A stretch of 64,000 bases of DNA from Terrirhizobium terrae. Lineage in GTDB: Bacteria > Pseudomonadota > Alphaproteobacteria > Rhizobiales > Rhizobiaceae. The position numbers and the translations under genes were made by a program. Location: NCBI RefSeq assembly GCF_030323265.1, contig NZ_CP104992.1, forward strand, positions 744,001-808,000, written 5' to 3'. The notes below the pieces were generated by a model. It did not search any database and was not told the DNA's origin. It worked only from the letters and a program-made list of their open reading frames with translations. This document shows positions 10,541 through 18,397 of the stretch, in pieces; the stretch's first letter is position 1, and every line of letters begins with the position of its first letter.

Positions 10541-11385
10541 GAGGTGGCCCGTCCTTTCTCAGATCTGCGAAGTAAATTTTGTGCCCGCGTCACGATCGGC
10601 GCGTCGACGAACTTGCCGTCCAGCATGAAGGCCCCGCGACCTGCGGCGGCCTCTTGGCTATTGGCCGCGATGACCTTCTGAGCCCATTCGATCTCTTCCT
10701 GGCTCGGAGCGAAACATTCGTTGAGGATCGGCACGACAGAAGGGTGAATGCAGCTCGCTCCGTCGAAGCCGAATTCGCGCGCTTCCAGGGCCGCAGCGCG
10801 GAGTGCATCCTTGTCGGCAAAGTCCGCGACGGTACGCAGCAGCCCCATCGACAGCACGCCGGCTTCCTTGGCCGCATAATGGATCATCAGCTTCGGATAG
10901 CGCAGTACTTCCGGCGTCGGCCTGGCGTCCATGGCGGTCGCAAGATCCTCGCCGCCGGCTGCCAAGGCCAGAACCCGCGGCCCCTTTGCAATGGCGCGAA
11001 CTTCGAACAGGCCCGTCATGTCCTCGATCAGCGGCACGAAGGCGATCGGCGAGCGATCCTTCTCGTGCGGTTCGAGACTTTCGACCAGACGCGCAAGGAC
11101 ATCCGGACTGCTCACCTTCGGGACATAGAGCCCGTCGGCGCCTGCAATTGTCGCCGCGACCGCGTCATCGATCAGGCGATCGGTATGGTTGACGCGCACG
11201 AAGACCTTGCAGCCGCTCTGCTTAATCTCCGGCACCCATTTCGCCAGGCCATCGCGAGCCTCGGTCTTGGCATTTTCCGGCACGGCGTCTTCGAGATCGA
11301 TGATGATGGCATCGGCGCCGCGCTGGCCTGCCTTTTCCAGGAAGCGGGGAGCATTGCCCGGCACGTAGAGAAGCGACCAAATCAT
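10537..11385 (-). CDS. HpcH/HpaI aldolase / CitE-like CoA lyase
   Basis: A protein of 282 residues of the CitE/malyl-CoA lyase TIM-barrel family. The opening L-Y-V-P-G-N-A-P-R-F motif, D-L-E-D-A-V (metal-binding Glu/Asp) and F-V-R-V-N (CoA-binding Arg) are all present, and I-H-P is near the C terminus. Directly downstream of a type III CoA-transferase, it probably cleaves a malyl-, citramalyl- or related acyl-CoA made by that transferase. It overlaps its neighbours on both sides by four bases. Confidence 0.85.
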   Translation of the reverse strand: MIWSLLYVPGNAPRFLEKAGQRGADAIIIDLEDAVPENAKTEARDGLAKWVPEIKQSGCKVFVRVNHTDRLIDDAVAATIAGADGLYVPKVSSPDVLARLVESLEPHEKDRSPIAFVPLIEDMTGLFEVRAIAKGPRVLALAAGGEDLATAMDARPTPEVLRYPKLMIHYAAKEAGVLSMGLLRTVADFADKDALRAAALEAREFGFDGASCIHPSVVPILNECFAPSQEEIEWAQKVIAANSQEAAAGRGAFMLDGKFVDAPIVTRAQNLLRRSEKGRATS

Positions 11386-12587
11386 GCCTTCTCCTCCAGG
11401 TCAGCCGGCGTCATGCCGATTTCCGCAAGGATGGCCTCAGTCTGCTCGCCGACATCGGGTGCCGGATGGCGAAAGACGCCGGGAGTGGCGGAAAAGCGCG
11501 GGAAGATGTTGTGCTGCGGAATGCTGCCGAGATCGACGTCCTCGACATCCACGACGATCTCCCGTTCGGCAAAATGCCGGTCGGTGCTTATGTCAGCGAT
11601 GTCATAGACCGGACCGACGGTCGCACCGGCCGCCCGCATCACTGCCAGAGCGTCGTCGCGGGTGCGGGTGACGAACCATGCTCCGAGCGCGGCATCGACC
11701 AGTTCGCGGTGCCTGACGCGCTCCATGTTGGTGGAGAAACGCGGATCGTCCTTCATATCCGGGCGGCCGACGATGTCGAAGATCCGCATCGCGATCACCT
11801 GGGTCGAGCCGGACAGCGCGACGTATTTGCCGTCGCTGCACAGATAGACATTGCGCGGCGAAACCGTGTTGGAGCCGGAACCGGAGCGCTGCTTGACCTT
11901 GCCGGTGACGTGGTAGATCGACGCTTCCGGTCCGAGCGAGGCGAAGATCGGCTCCAGCAGCGAGAGGTCGATTACCTGGCCCTTGGCATCGCCGCGTTCG
12001 CGGGCGAACAGCGCCATCATCACCGCATTGGCGCCGGTGAGACCCGAGATCATGTCGGCCAAAGCCAGCGGTGGCAGCACCGGCTCGCGATCGGGAAAGC
12101 CGGTGCGAGATGCAAAACCGCTCATCGCCTCGACCAGCGTGCCGAAGCCTGGATACTTGGCATAGGGTCCGGTCTGGCCGAAGCCGGAAATCCGCACGAT
12201 GATGAGGTTCGGATTGAGCGCCAGCAGGCTTTCCGGCGACAGGCCCATTTCCTCAAGCGTACCCGGACGAAAATTCTCGATGAAGACATCCGCCTTTTCG
12301 AGCAACTTCTTCAGGGCTTCCAGCGCCTTCGGCTGGCGCAGGTTGAGCGCGATCGAGCGCTTGTTGCGGCCATAGGTCTTCCAATGCAGGGAATGGCCGT
12401 TGTCACGCCATTCACGCAACGCATCACCCTGCGGCGGCTCCACCTTGACGACATCGGCACCGAAATCGCCAAGCTGCAGCGACAACATGTTGCCGGCGAC
12501 GACACGGCTAAGGTCTACGACACGAATGCCGTGCAGCGGCCCCTTCTGCTCGGGCTGAAAGCGAACGGTTTTCTTTGTCTCTGCCAT
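11382..12587 (-). CDS. CaiB/BaiF family type III CoA-transferase
   Basis: A protein of 401 residues. The family hallmarks are G-I-R-V-V-D-L-S, G-A-D-V-V-K-V-E-P-P, N-K-R-S-I-A-L-N-L and the catalytic aspartate in L-A-D-M-I-S-G. Type III transferases move CoA from a donor such as succinyl-CoA to a carboxylic acid. Coupled to the CitE-like lyase, it would activate a hydroxy-dicarboxylate before cleavage, as malate or citramalate are activated in other bacteria. That pathway is inferred from gene order. Confidence 0.88.
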   Translation of the reverse strand: MAETKKTVRFQPEQKGPLHGIRVVDLSRVVAGNMLSLQLGDFGADVVKVEPPQGDALREWRDNGHSLHWKTYGRNKRSIALNLRQPKALEALKKLLEKADVFIENFRPGTLEEMGLSPESLLALNPNLIIVRISGFGQTGPYAKYPGFGTLVEAMSGFASRTGFPDREPVLPPLALADMISGLTGANAVMMALFARERGDAKGQVIDLSLLEPIFASLGPEASIYHVTGKVKQRSGSGSNTVSPRNVYLCSDGKYVALSGSTQVIAMRIFDIVGRPDMKDDPRFSTNMERVRHRELVDAALGAWFVTRTRDDALAVMRAAGATVGPVYDIADISTDRHFAEREIVVDVEDVDLGSIPQHNIFPRFSATPGVFRHPAPDVGEQTEAILAEIGMTPADLEEKA

Positions 12588-12594
12588 GGGGACC

Positions 12595-13671
12595 TCAATT
12601 CGCGCCGGGCTTGTCTGGGAAGACGGCGCAATGTTCCTGAGGGATGCGCACGAGGATCGTGTCCTCCTTCAGCTCGGAAGGCGTCTGAATGCGGAACTCG
12701 ATCGGGCCGGAGCGGACGGCATATTGCCAGACCGAGCCAAGATAGGTGCGCTGATCGATCGACACCCGCATCGTATTGGGGCCAGTCGCGCTGGAGAGTT
12801 CGATCTTTTCCGGGCGAATGGCGACGACGACCGAGCCATCCTTGCCGGCCGGGCCGGGTGGCGTGACGATCTCGCTGCCATCGGCGAGACGGATGCGCGC
12901 CTTGTCCGTGCCGCTCTCGACCATCGTACCGTCGAAGAAGTTGGACGAGCCGATGAAATCGGCGACGAAGCTGTCGGCCGGACGCTCGTAGATCTCGCGC
13001 GGTGTGCCGAGCTGGCGCATCCGGCCCATACTCATCACCGCGATCCGGTCGGAGACGGCAAGCGCTTCGGCCTGGTCGTGGGTGACGTAAATGGTCGTGA
13101 CGTTCAACCGTTCCTGCAGCTCGCGCAGCCAGACGCGGGCACGCTCACGCAGTTTCGCATCGAGGTTGGAGAGCGGTTCGTCGAGCAGCAGAAGCGGCGG
13201 GCGGTAGACGAGCGCGCGAGCAAGCGCGACGCGCTGCTGCTGGCCGCCGGATAATTCGAACGGATAGCGGTCCGCATAGGGCAGCATCTCGACGAGGCCG
13301 AGCGCCTCCTTGATGCGTTCGTCACGTTCCGCCCTGCCGATCTTGCGGAGCGTCAGCGGGAAGGCGAGGTTTTCCGCGACTGTCTTGTGCGGCCAGAGCG
13401 CATAGGACTGGAAGACGAGGCCGATATTGCGCTTTTCCGGCGGCACCGTGTTGTTCGGATTGCCGTCGAACAGCACCCGGTCACCGACGCGGATCGTGCC
13501 CGACGTCGCATGGTTGAGGCCAGCGACCGCAAAGAGCGAGGTCGACTTGCCGCAGCCGGACGGTCCGAGCAGCGTCAGGAACTCGCCCGACGCGACATGG
13601 ATGTTGAGATTGTCGACAGCCGTGACGGCGCCGTATTTGATGGTGAGGTTTTCGAGAACGAGATCAGCCAT
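12595..13671 (-). CDS. ABC transporter ATPase (Fe3+/polyamine type)
   Basis: A protein of 358 residues. The ATG at 13671 starts M-A-D-L-V-L-E-N and overlaps the permease stop by 8 bases. Walker A is G-P-S-G-C-G-K-S-T, the signature L-S-G-G-Q-Q-Q-R and Walker B L-L-L-D-E-P; a TOBE domain follows in the last 100 residues. This is the FbpC/PotA subfamily. Its operon lies next to organic-acid enzymes, not iron genes, so the cargo is more likely a carboxylate than iron or a polyamine. Confidence 0.9.
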   Translation of the reverse strand: MADLVLENLTIKYGAVTAVDNLNIHVASGEFLTLLGPSGCGKSTSLFAVAGLNHATSGTIRVGDRVLFDGNPNNTVPPEKRNIGLVFQSYALWPHKTVAENLAFPLTLRKIGRAERDERIKEALGLVEMLPYADRYPFELSGGQQQRVALARALVYRPPLLLLDEPLSNLDAKLRERARVWLRELQERLNVTTIYVTHDQAEALAVSDRIAVMSMGRMRQLGTPREIYERPADSFVADFIGSSNFFDGTMVESGTDKARIRLADGSEIVTPPGPAGKDGSVVVAIRPEKIELSSATGPNTMRVSIDQRTYLGSVWQYAVRSGPIEFRIQTPSELKEDTILVRIPQEHCAVFPDKPGAN

Positions 13672-15382
13672 AGATTTTGGCTCCCATGACGCGGCGTGCG
13701 ATGATGACGAACGCGGCGGTAATGACGACTTGGATGGTTGCGAGGGCGGAGACCGGGCCGTTGTCGCCCTGGGCGACAAGCTGCAGCATGGTGGTGCCGA
13801 TGATTTCGGACCCGGGCTGATAGAGGAAGGCCGCCGTCACATACTCCTTGAAGAAGTGGATGAAGAGCAGCGCGTAGCAGCTGAACAGTGCGGGCTTGAG
13901 GATCGGCACGATGATGCGCGTCACCGTCGTCCACCAGTCGGCACCGGAGATGCGGGCACCGCGATCAAGCTCTTCGCCGACCTGGGCGAGCGCCGGCGCG
14001 ATGGCACCGAAACCGACCGGGATGTAGCGGATCATGAAGGCGAGGATCAGAACGAGGATCGTGCCGCGGATGACATCCGCCCCAGGCAGCCAGATGACGG
14101 CATAGAAGAAGCCAAGGCCGGCAATGATGCCCGGCAGCGAGCGCGGAAAGAGCGCGATATACTCGAGCGCTCGGCTGTGCTTGAAGTCGGAACGGCGGGC
14201 AACGAGCGCGATTACGAGAATGAAGAACGTGCCGATGGCCGCACCGATCGTCGCCACGAGAACGGAGTTGACGATCGAGCGCACATAGGTGGCCGAACCG
14301 AGCACATGCTCGAAATTCGCTGTCGTCAACACCTTCCAGAAGGGGATGAGCGGGGTGAGGAAGCTCACCGCCGAGCGCATGAAGATGCCGCCGAAGATCG
14401 AGATGATCGTCAGGAAGGCAAAGGCGAAGACGAACAGAAATGCCGGCCAGCGCCAGGCGCCGAGATCGAGCGTCGAAGGACGGCTCGCCTTGCCGCGCAC
14501 GGTGACGAAGCGGCCAGCGCCCTTCATCAGGAAGCCCTGCAGCCAGACGAGGAACGCGACGACGATCAGAAGGATGACCGCGGCGGCGCCGACGATGCCG
14601 TATTCCGGCCGCACGGCTGCGTTGATGCCGGCATTATAGAGGAAGGTCGTGACCGTCTGGATGCCGGACGGCCCACCGAATAGAAGCGGAATGGCCAGCA
14701 TCTCGATGCCGACGACGAAGTTCAGCACGGCCGAGTAGATGATCGCGGGGCGGATCATCGGGATCGTGACGGAGAACAGAGCACGGAACGGACCGGCACC
14801 GGTTGACCGCGCCGCATCTTCGAGCAACGGATCGGCCTTGGTGACGGCCGCAAGACACATGAGATAGGTCAGCGGCGCCTGGCTCAAGCCCGCGACGATG
14901 CCCATGCCGGTGACGCTGTAGAGGTTCCACGGCGCACCACCGAGATAGGTTTTTGCCGCGAGCGTCATGAAGCCCGACGGGCCGTACATGGTGAACCAGC
15001 CGAAGGCGATGACGAGGTTCGAGACGAAGAGCGGCCAGATGAAGATCTCGCCCAGCCACTTGCGACCCGGCAGATTGGTGCGCCCGACGAGCACGGCCAT
15101 GACGGCCCCGAACACCTGCGCGACGACCATGGTCAACGCGCCGAAATAAAGCGTGTTGAAGAAGACGCCGGCCATGCCCGGTTCGCTCACGAGGCGGGTG
15201 AAATTGCCGATCGTCGGGACAGCCGTGTCGTCATAGAGCGGCTTGTCGAGGAAGGCCTGGAAGATGATCGGGGTGATCGGACCGAACACGAGGATCGTCG
15301 TCAGCGCCGCAACGCCCCAGTAGATCGCACGCGATCGGTCTATCCCCCGTCCGGCCGCGCCGGCGTGGCTGATATCCGTCAT
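13664..15382 (-). CDS. ABC transporter permease, two fused membrane domains (FbpB type)
   Basis: A protein of 572 residues with about twelve hydrophobic segments in two homologous halves. Each half carries the permease EAA-type loop (for example D-A-A-R-S-T-G-A-G-P near residue 190 and D-R-G-A-R-I-S-G-A-D near residue 490). Such double permeases serve Fe3+-type importers (FbpB/AfuB) and related phosphonate and organic-acid systems. It lies between its binding protein (15442-16539) and its ATPase. Confidence 0.9.
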   Translation of the reverse strand: MTDISHAGAAGRGIDRSRAIYWGVAALTTILVFGPITPIIFQAFLDKPLYDDTAVPTIGNFTRLVSEPGMAGVFFNTLYFGALTMVVAQVFGAVMAVLVGRTNLPGRKWLGEIFIWPLFVSNLVIAFGWFTMYGPSGFMTLAAKTYLGGAPWNLYSVTGMGIVAGLSQAPLTYLMCLAAVTKADPLLEDAARSTGAGPFRALFSVTIPMIRPAIIYSAVLNFVVGIEMLAIPLLFGGPSGIQTVTTFLYNAGINAAVRPEYGIVGAAAVILLIVVAFLVWLQGFLMKGAGRFVTVRGKASRPSTLDLGAWRWPAFLFVFAFAFLTIISIFGGIFMRSAVSFLTPLIPFWKVLTTANFEHVLGSATYVRSIVNSVLVATIGAAIGTFFILVIALVARRSDFKHSRALEYIALFPRSLPGIIAGLGFFYAVIWLPGADVIRGTILVLILAFMIRYIPVGFGAIAPALAQVGEELDRGARISGADWWTTVTRIIVPILKPALFSCYALLFIHFFKEYVTAAFLYQPGSEIIGTTMLQLVAQGDNGPVSALATIQVVITAAFVIIARRVMGAKIYG

Positions 15383-15406
15383 CGAATTTTCCTGTCAGAG
15401 TTGGTT

Positions 15407-15433
15407 GAAGGGCTGACGATTGGCCAGCCCTTC
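15407..15433 (-). terminator. hairpin between binding-protein and permease genes
   Basis: A perfect 9-bp inverted repeat (15407-15415 with 15425-15433) has a 9-base loop and sits 9 bases after the stop of the substrate-binding protein gene. No T-tract follows. Hairpins at this place in importer operons usually protect the upstream message and attenuate the downstream one, allowing excess binding protein. Confidence 0.5.
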
Positions 15434-15441
15434 GGCTCGGC

Positions 15442-16539
15442 TTACTTGCCGGCGATTGCTGCGTTCCACTTCTCGACGAAGGGGCCCGCTTCGGTGATGA
15501 GACGCTGGTCGAAGCCGGCGGTGATCACATTGTCCTTGCCGACGATTTCGCCGATCTTCTGGAAGGTGTAGCGAACCTGATCTTCCGGCACGTCTTCGCG
15601 GTAAGGAACGAGACCGCCCTTGCCGACCTGCGTCTGGCCGTCCTGGCTCAGCACATAATCGACGAACAGCTTGGCCGAGTTCGGGTTGGCCGCGCCTTTC
15701 GGGATGCCCATGCCGCGCAGCATCATGATCGTGCCGTCATCGGGGAAGGCAAAGCCGAGGATCTCGCCGCCGGGCTGCTCCAGGCGCGGGAAGATGGTGA
15801 TGCCGGAAACGGCGATGCCCATCGTGTACTCGCCTGTGGCGATCTTTTCGTTCATCGGGCCGCCAGAGGTCTCGCCGCGGATCATCGGGCCGATTTTGCG
15901 AAGCGCATTCCAGCCCTCCTCGCCCTTCTTGTCCATATAGGCCCACCATGCAGTCAGGCCGAAGCTGTTGCGGGCCGCATCATAGGTGGTGATCTTGCCC
16001 TTGAACGAATCCGGATCGGCCGTTGCGGCCTCCACCAACGAAGCAAAACCCTTCGGACGCTGATCTTCCGTCAGGAGTGCTGCGTTGTAAGTGATCACCA
16101 ACGGGTCGGTCGAAAGCACGTTTACGCCCGGATAGGGATGGGCAAATTCCGGAAGCTTTTCGAGCTCGGGGCTCTTGTAGTCTTCCATCAGGCCGTCCTT
16201 GCCATAGGAAGCCCAGCGGTCGTTGGCGCCGGAAACCAGTACGTCGGCGGTGCGGGCGCTCGAACCCTTTTCGGCTTCCCAGCGGGAATGCACGGTGCCG
16301 GAGCCGAGATCGACGGTCTCGATTTTGACCCAGGGATACTTGGCATTGAAGCCCTTGATGATCGGCTGCCAGTTATTGTCGGCCATGTTCGAATAGATCA
16401 TCAGACCAGCTTCCTTGCGGGACCCTTCGATGATCTGTGAATAATCGGCTGGATAACCGGCCGGTACTTCCTGTGCCTGGGCAAAACCGGCGATGCCGGC
16501 AAACAGCCCGGCCAAAGCCGTAAGCGTTGCGAATTTCAT
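15442..16539 (-). CDS. ABC transporter substrate-binding protein, family 1
   Basis: A protein of 365 residues with a clear signal peptide (hydrophobic core at residues 7-20, cleavage after A-Q-A near 22). It resembles FbpA/AfuA-type periplasmic proteins, with L-M-I-Y-S-N near residue 46. It is the first transporter gene of the IclR-controlled operon, its start overlapping or abutting the regulator's end at 16536-16543. The iron ligands of FbpA cannot be confirmed. Neighbouring enzymes point to an organic anion. Confidence 0.85.
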   Translation of the reverse strand: MKFATLTALAGLFAGIAGFAQAQEVPAGYPADYSQIIEGSRKEAGLMIYSNMADNNWQPIIKGFNAKYPWVKIETVDLGSGTVHSRWEAEKGSSARTADVLVSGANDRWASYGKDGLMEDYKSPELEKLPEFAHPYPGVNVLSTDPLVITYNAALLTEDQRPKGFASLVEAATADPDSFKGKITTYDAARNSFGLTAWWAYMDKKGEEGWNALRKIGPMIRGETSGGPMNEKIATGEYTMGIAVSGITIFPRLEQPGGEILGFAFPDDGTIMMLRGMGIPKGAANPNSAKLFVDYVLSQDGQTQVGKGGLVPYREDVPEDQVRYTFQKIGEIVGKDNVITAGFDQRLITEAGPFVEKWNAAIAGK

Positions 16540-16542
16540 GTC

Positions 16543-17300
16543 TTACCTCCCTTTGGATAAACGACGGCTGCGACGCGCCAGCTCCTCACTGATCGCGACT
16601 GCAGTTTCCCGGACCACGTCACTGATGCGGCCGGAATTTTTGACGAACCGGACCTGCGGTCCGGAAATGTTGAGTGCTGCGATTGCCTTGCCGTTTGCAT
16701 CGACGATCGGGGCCGCAGCACCGGCAGCACCTTCCACGACCCCCATGGCATTGAGATAGAAGTCGGATGCGCGCGCGCTGGCGATGGCTTCTCGAAGCTT
16801 CGAATGCTCTTCTTCGGAAAGGAGACCGCCATCGCATAGGCTTCGACCTCTGCATCGCTGCCGGCAGCGAGCAGAACGACACCGCTTGCCACCTTGTGCG
16901 CTGGACGCGTCGGCCCGATGTCACGATCGTAGAGGATTTCCCGCTTGGGCAGCACCTTGTTCAGGTAACGGATCGACGATCCTTCCAGCACGGCGACAAA
17001 GCCGCTCTCGCCGGTTTCCTGCACGGCATCATAAAGATATGGCGAGACCAGCGCGATCAAGGCGCCATAGTTGCGCCCGTCAGGAGAAATCTCTCCGGGA
17101 AGTCTCAGAAGCTGATACCCGCCGCTTCCCAATTTTTGAATGTAACCGCGCTCGGTCAGCGACTGCAGCATCAGGAGCGCGCTCGACTTGGGCATGGCGA
17201 GCGCAGCCGCAATCTCCGACAGGCTTGCGCCCTCCGGTGAGGCAGCAAACCACTCGATCATATCCAAGACACGCTCGACACCGCGTCCGCTCACGATCAC
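16543..17300 (-). CDS. IclR family transcriptional regulator (one frame break)
   Basis: About 252 residues from GTG 17300, preceded by GGGAGGAG. The N-terminal winged helix-turn-helix is at residues 5-60 (L-S-E-I-A-A-A-L-A-M-P-K-S-S-A), followed by the IclR effector domain. The frame breaks at 16818-16820: AAA on the plus strand should probably be AAAA, giving S-F-S-E-E-E-H-S-K-L. Beyond this the second frame continues to the natural end (R-R-L-S-K-G-R). It heads the operon with the ABC importer and CoA-linked enzymes and probably controls it. A palindrome over its own promoter suggests autoregulation. Confidence 0.8.
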
Positions 17301-17314
17301 TCCTCCCTTTGATC

Positions 17315-17330
17315 GTTCAGTATATTGAAC
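17315..17330 (-). promoter_or_regulatory. candidate IclR operator overlapping a -10 element
   Basis: An imperfect 16-bp palindrome with GTTCA and TGAAC arms lies 15 bases upstream of the iclR-type start codon. On the minus strand it contains TATACT (17319-17324), which would serve as a -10 box, with a weak -35-like TTCAAT 17 bases further up. A related half-site lies at about 17334-17346. Placement suggests that the regulator represses its own promoter. Confidence 0.5.
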
Positions 17331-17666
17331 TTATACAGAATATTGAAAATCCACCGCTCCGTCAACACCCGAACTCACCCCCATGCGCCGGAGGCGCAGA
17401 TGGTTCACGCTGCTGGGATGTATAGGAGAGCTACCAAAGCGCCCGGCGTGGCGCCGATAGATGCATATCAGCCACCGATCGCCAGATGGCGCGGCGACGG
17501 AATATCGATCAAGAAAAGGAGATCGGGCGCGGGCGTGCTCCGGCTCGCTGCCACGTGATAGCCGCCGACATTGAGTTGCATCCGCAAAGTCTCAGCGCGG
17601 GGGCGCCGGTCATATTTACTGTCCGGCGTAGACCGCAATCGCCTGCGCCGGACAGCTCTCAGATGT
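17331..17666. other. intergenic region without a gene
   Basis: This stretch between the iclR-type gene and the upstream minus-strand rraA-like gene holds the upstream half-site of the probable IclR operator and a small hairpin near 17382-17396. No reading frame here has credible codon use or similarity, and no terminator with a T-tract was seen. Confidence 0.6.
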
Positions 17667-18377
17667 TTAACGGCCGTTGGCCTTGCGCCATTCGGCAAAC
17701 ATCGAAAGATTGTTCTCGTCCGTTGCGGGATAGAGGCCGATAATCGTATGGCCTGCCTTCACCCGCTCGACGACGAAATCCTCATAGGCCGTCATCTCGA
17801 CCGCCTCGTCGGCAATTTCGTCGGCGATCTCTGCGGGAATGACGATGACGCTGTCGTCATCCCCGACCATGATGTCGCCCGGGAAGACCGCCACGTCGCC
17901 GCAGCCGATCGGCACGTTGATGTCGATTGCTTCGTGAAGCGTAAGATTGGTCGGACTGGAGGGCCGATGGTGGTAGGCGGGCATGTCAAGCTCGCCGATC
18001 GTCATCGCATCGCGAAAACCGCCATCGGTGACCACCCCCGCTCCGCCGCGCACCATAAGCCGCGTGATCAGGATGTCACCGGCGGACGCCGCCCGCGCAT
18101 CCTTGCGGCTGTCCATGACCAGCACATGGCCTTCCGGGCAGGTCTCGATCGCGTGGCGCTGCGGATGCTTGGGATCGCGAAACACCGTCATCGGATTGCG
18201 ATCCTCACGCGCCGGCATATAGCGCAGCGTAAAGGCCGGGCCGACCATATTGCGGCCCTTGGCGCGCACGGGACGCACATCCTGGATCGTCTGGTTTCTG
18301 AGGCCGCGCTTGTAGAGCGCCGAGCAGAGCGTCGCGACGGAGACGCCCATCAGTTTGTCACGGGTTGCAGGGTTCAT
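17667..18377 (-). CDS. RraA-like aldolase family protein
   Basis: A protein of 236 residues from ATG 18377. It shares the HMG aldolase/RraA fold with the gene at 8828-9504 but is distinct in sequence. Markers are S-A-L-Y-K-R-G, a G-P-A-F-T-L-R strand, S-A-G-D-I-L-I-T-R and D-G-G-F-R-D with the Arg-Asp pair. It is the last gene of the operon with the IlvD-type dehydratase and TctABC, so it probably cleaves or decarboxylates the 2-oxo acid produced by that dehydratase. RNase E regulation is unlikely for this context. Confidence 0.82.
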   Translation of the reverse strand: MNPATRDKLMGVSVATLCSALYKRGLRNQTIQDVRPVRAKGRNMVGPAFTLRYMPAREDRNPMTVFRDPKHPQRHAIETCPEGHVLVMDSRKDARAASAGDILITRLMVRGGAGVVTDGGFRDAMTIGELDMPAYHHRPSSPTNLTLHEAIDINVPIGCGDVAVFPGDIMVGDDDSVIVIPAEIADEIADEAVEMTAYEDFVVERVKAGHTIIGLYPATDENNLSMFAEWRKANGR

Positions 18378-18397
18378 TGTCTCTCCTCGATGCGTAA

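Noticed and set aside
13427..14683. 418-codon plus-strand open frame opposite the ABC permease
   Set aside because: It is antisense to a clear membrane protein gene and its product is an Asp/Arg-rich low-complexity sequence typical of high-GC shadow frames.
12595..16539. Ferric iron transporter (FbpABC)
   Set aside because: Family similarity is to the Fe3+/polyamine group as a whole; the operon contains acid-catabolism enzymes and an IclR regulator, not iron genes or a Fur-like box.
17382..17396. Small TGCGCC/GGCGCA hairpin as a terminator
   Set aside because: Only six base pairs, no T-tract, and 270 bases from the end of the nearest upstream gene.
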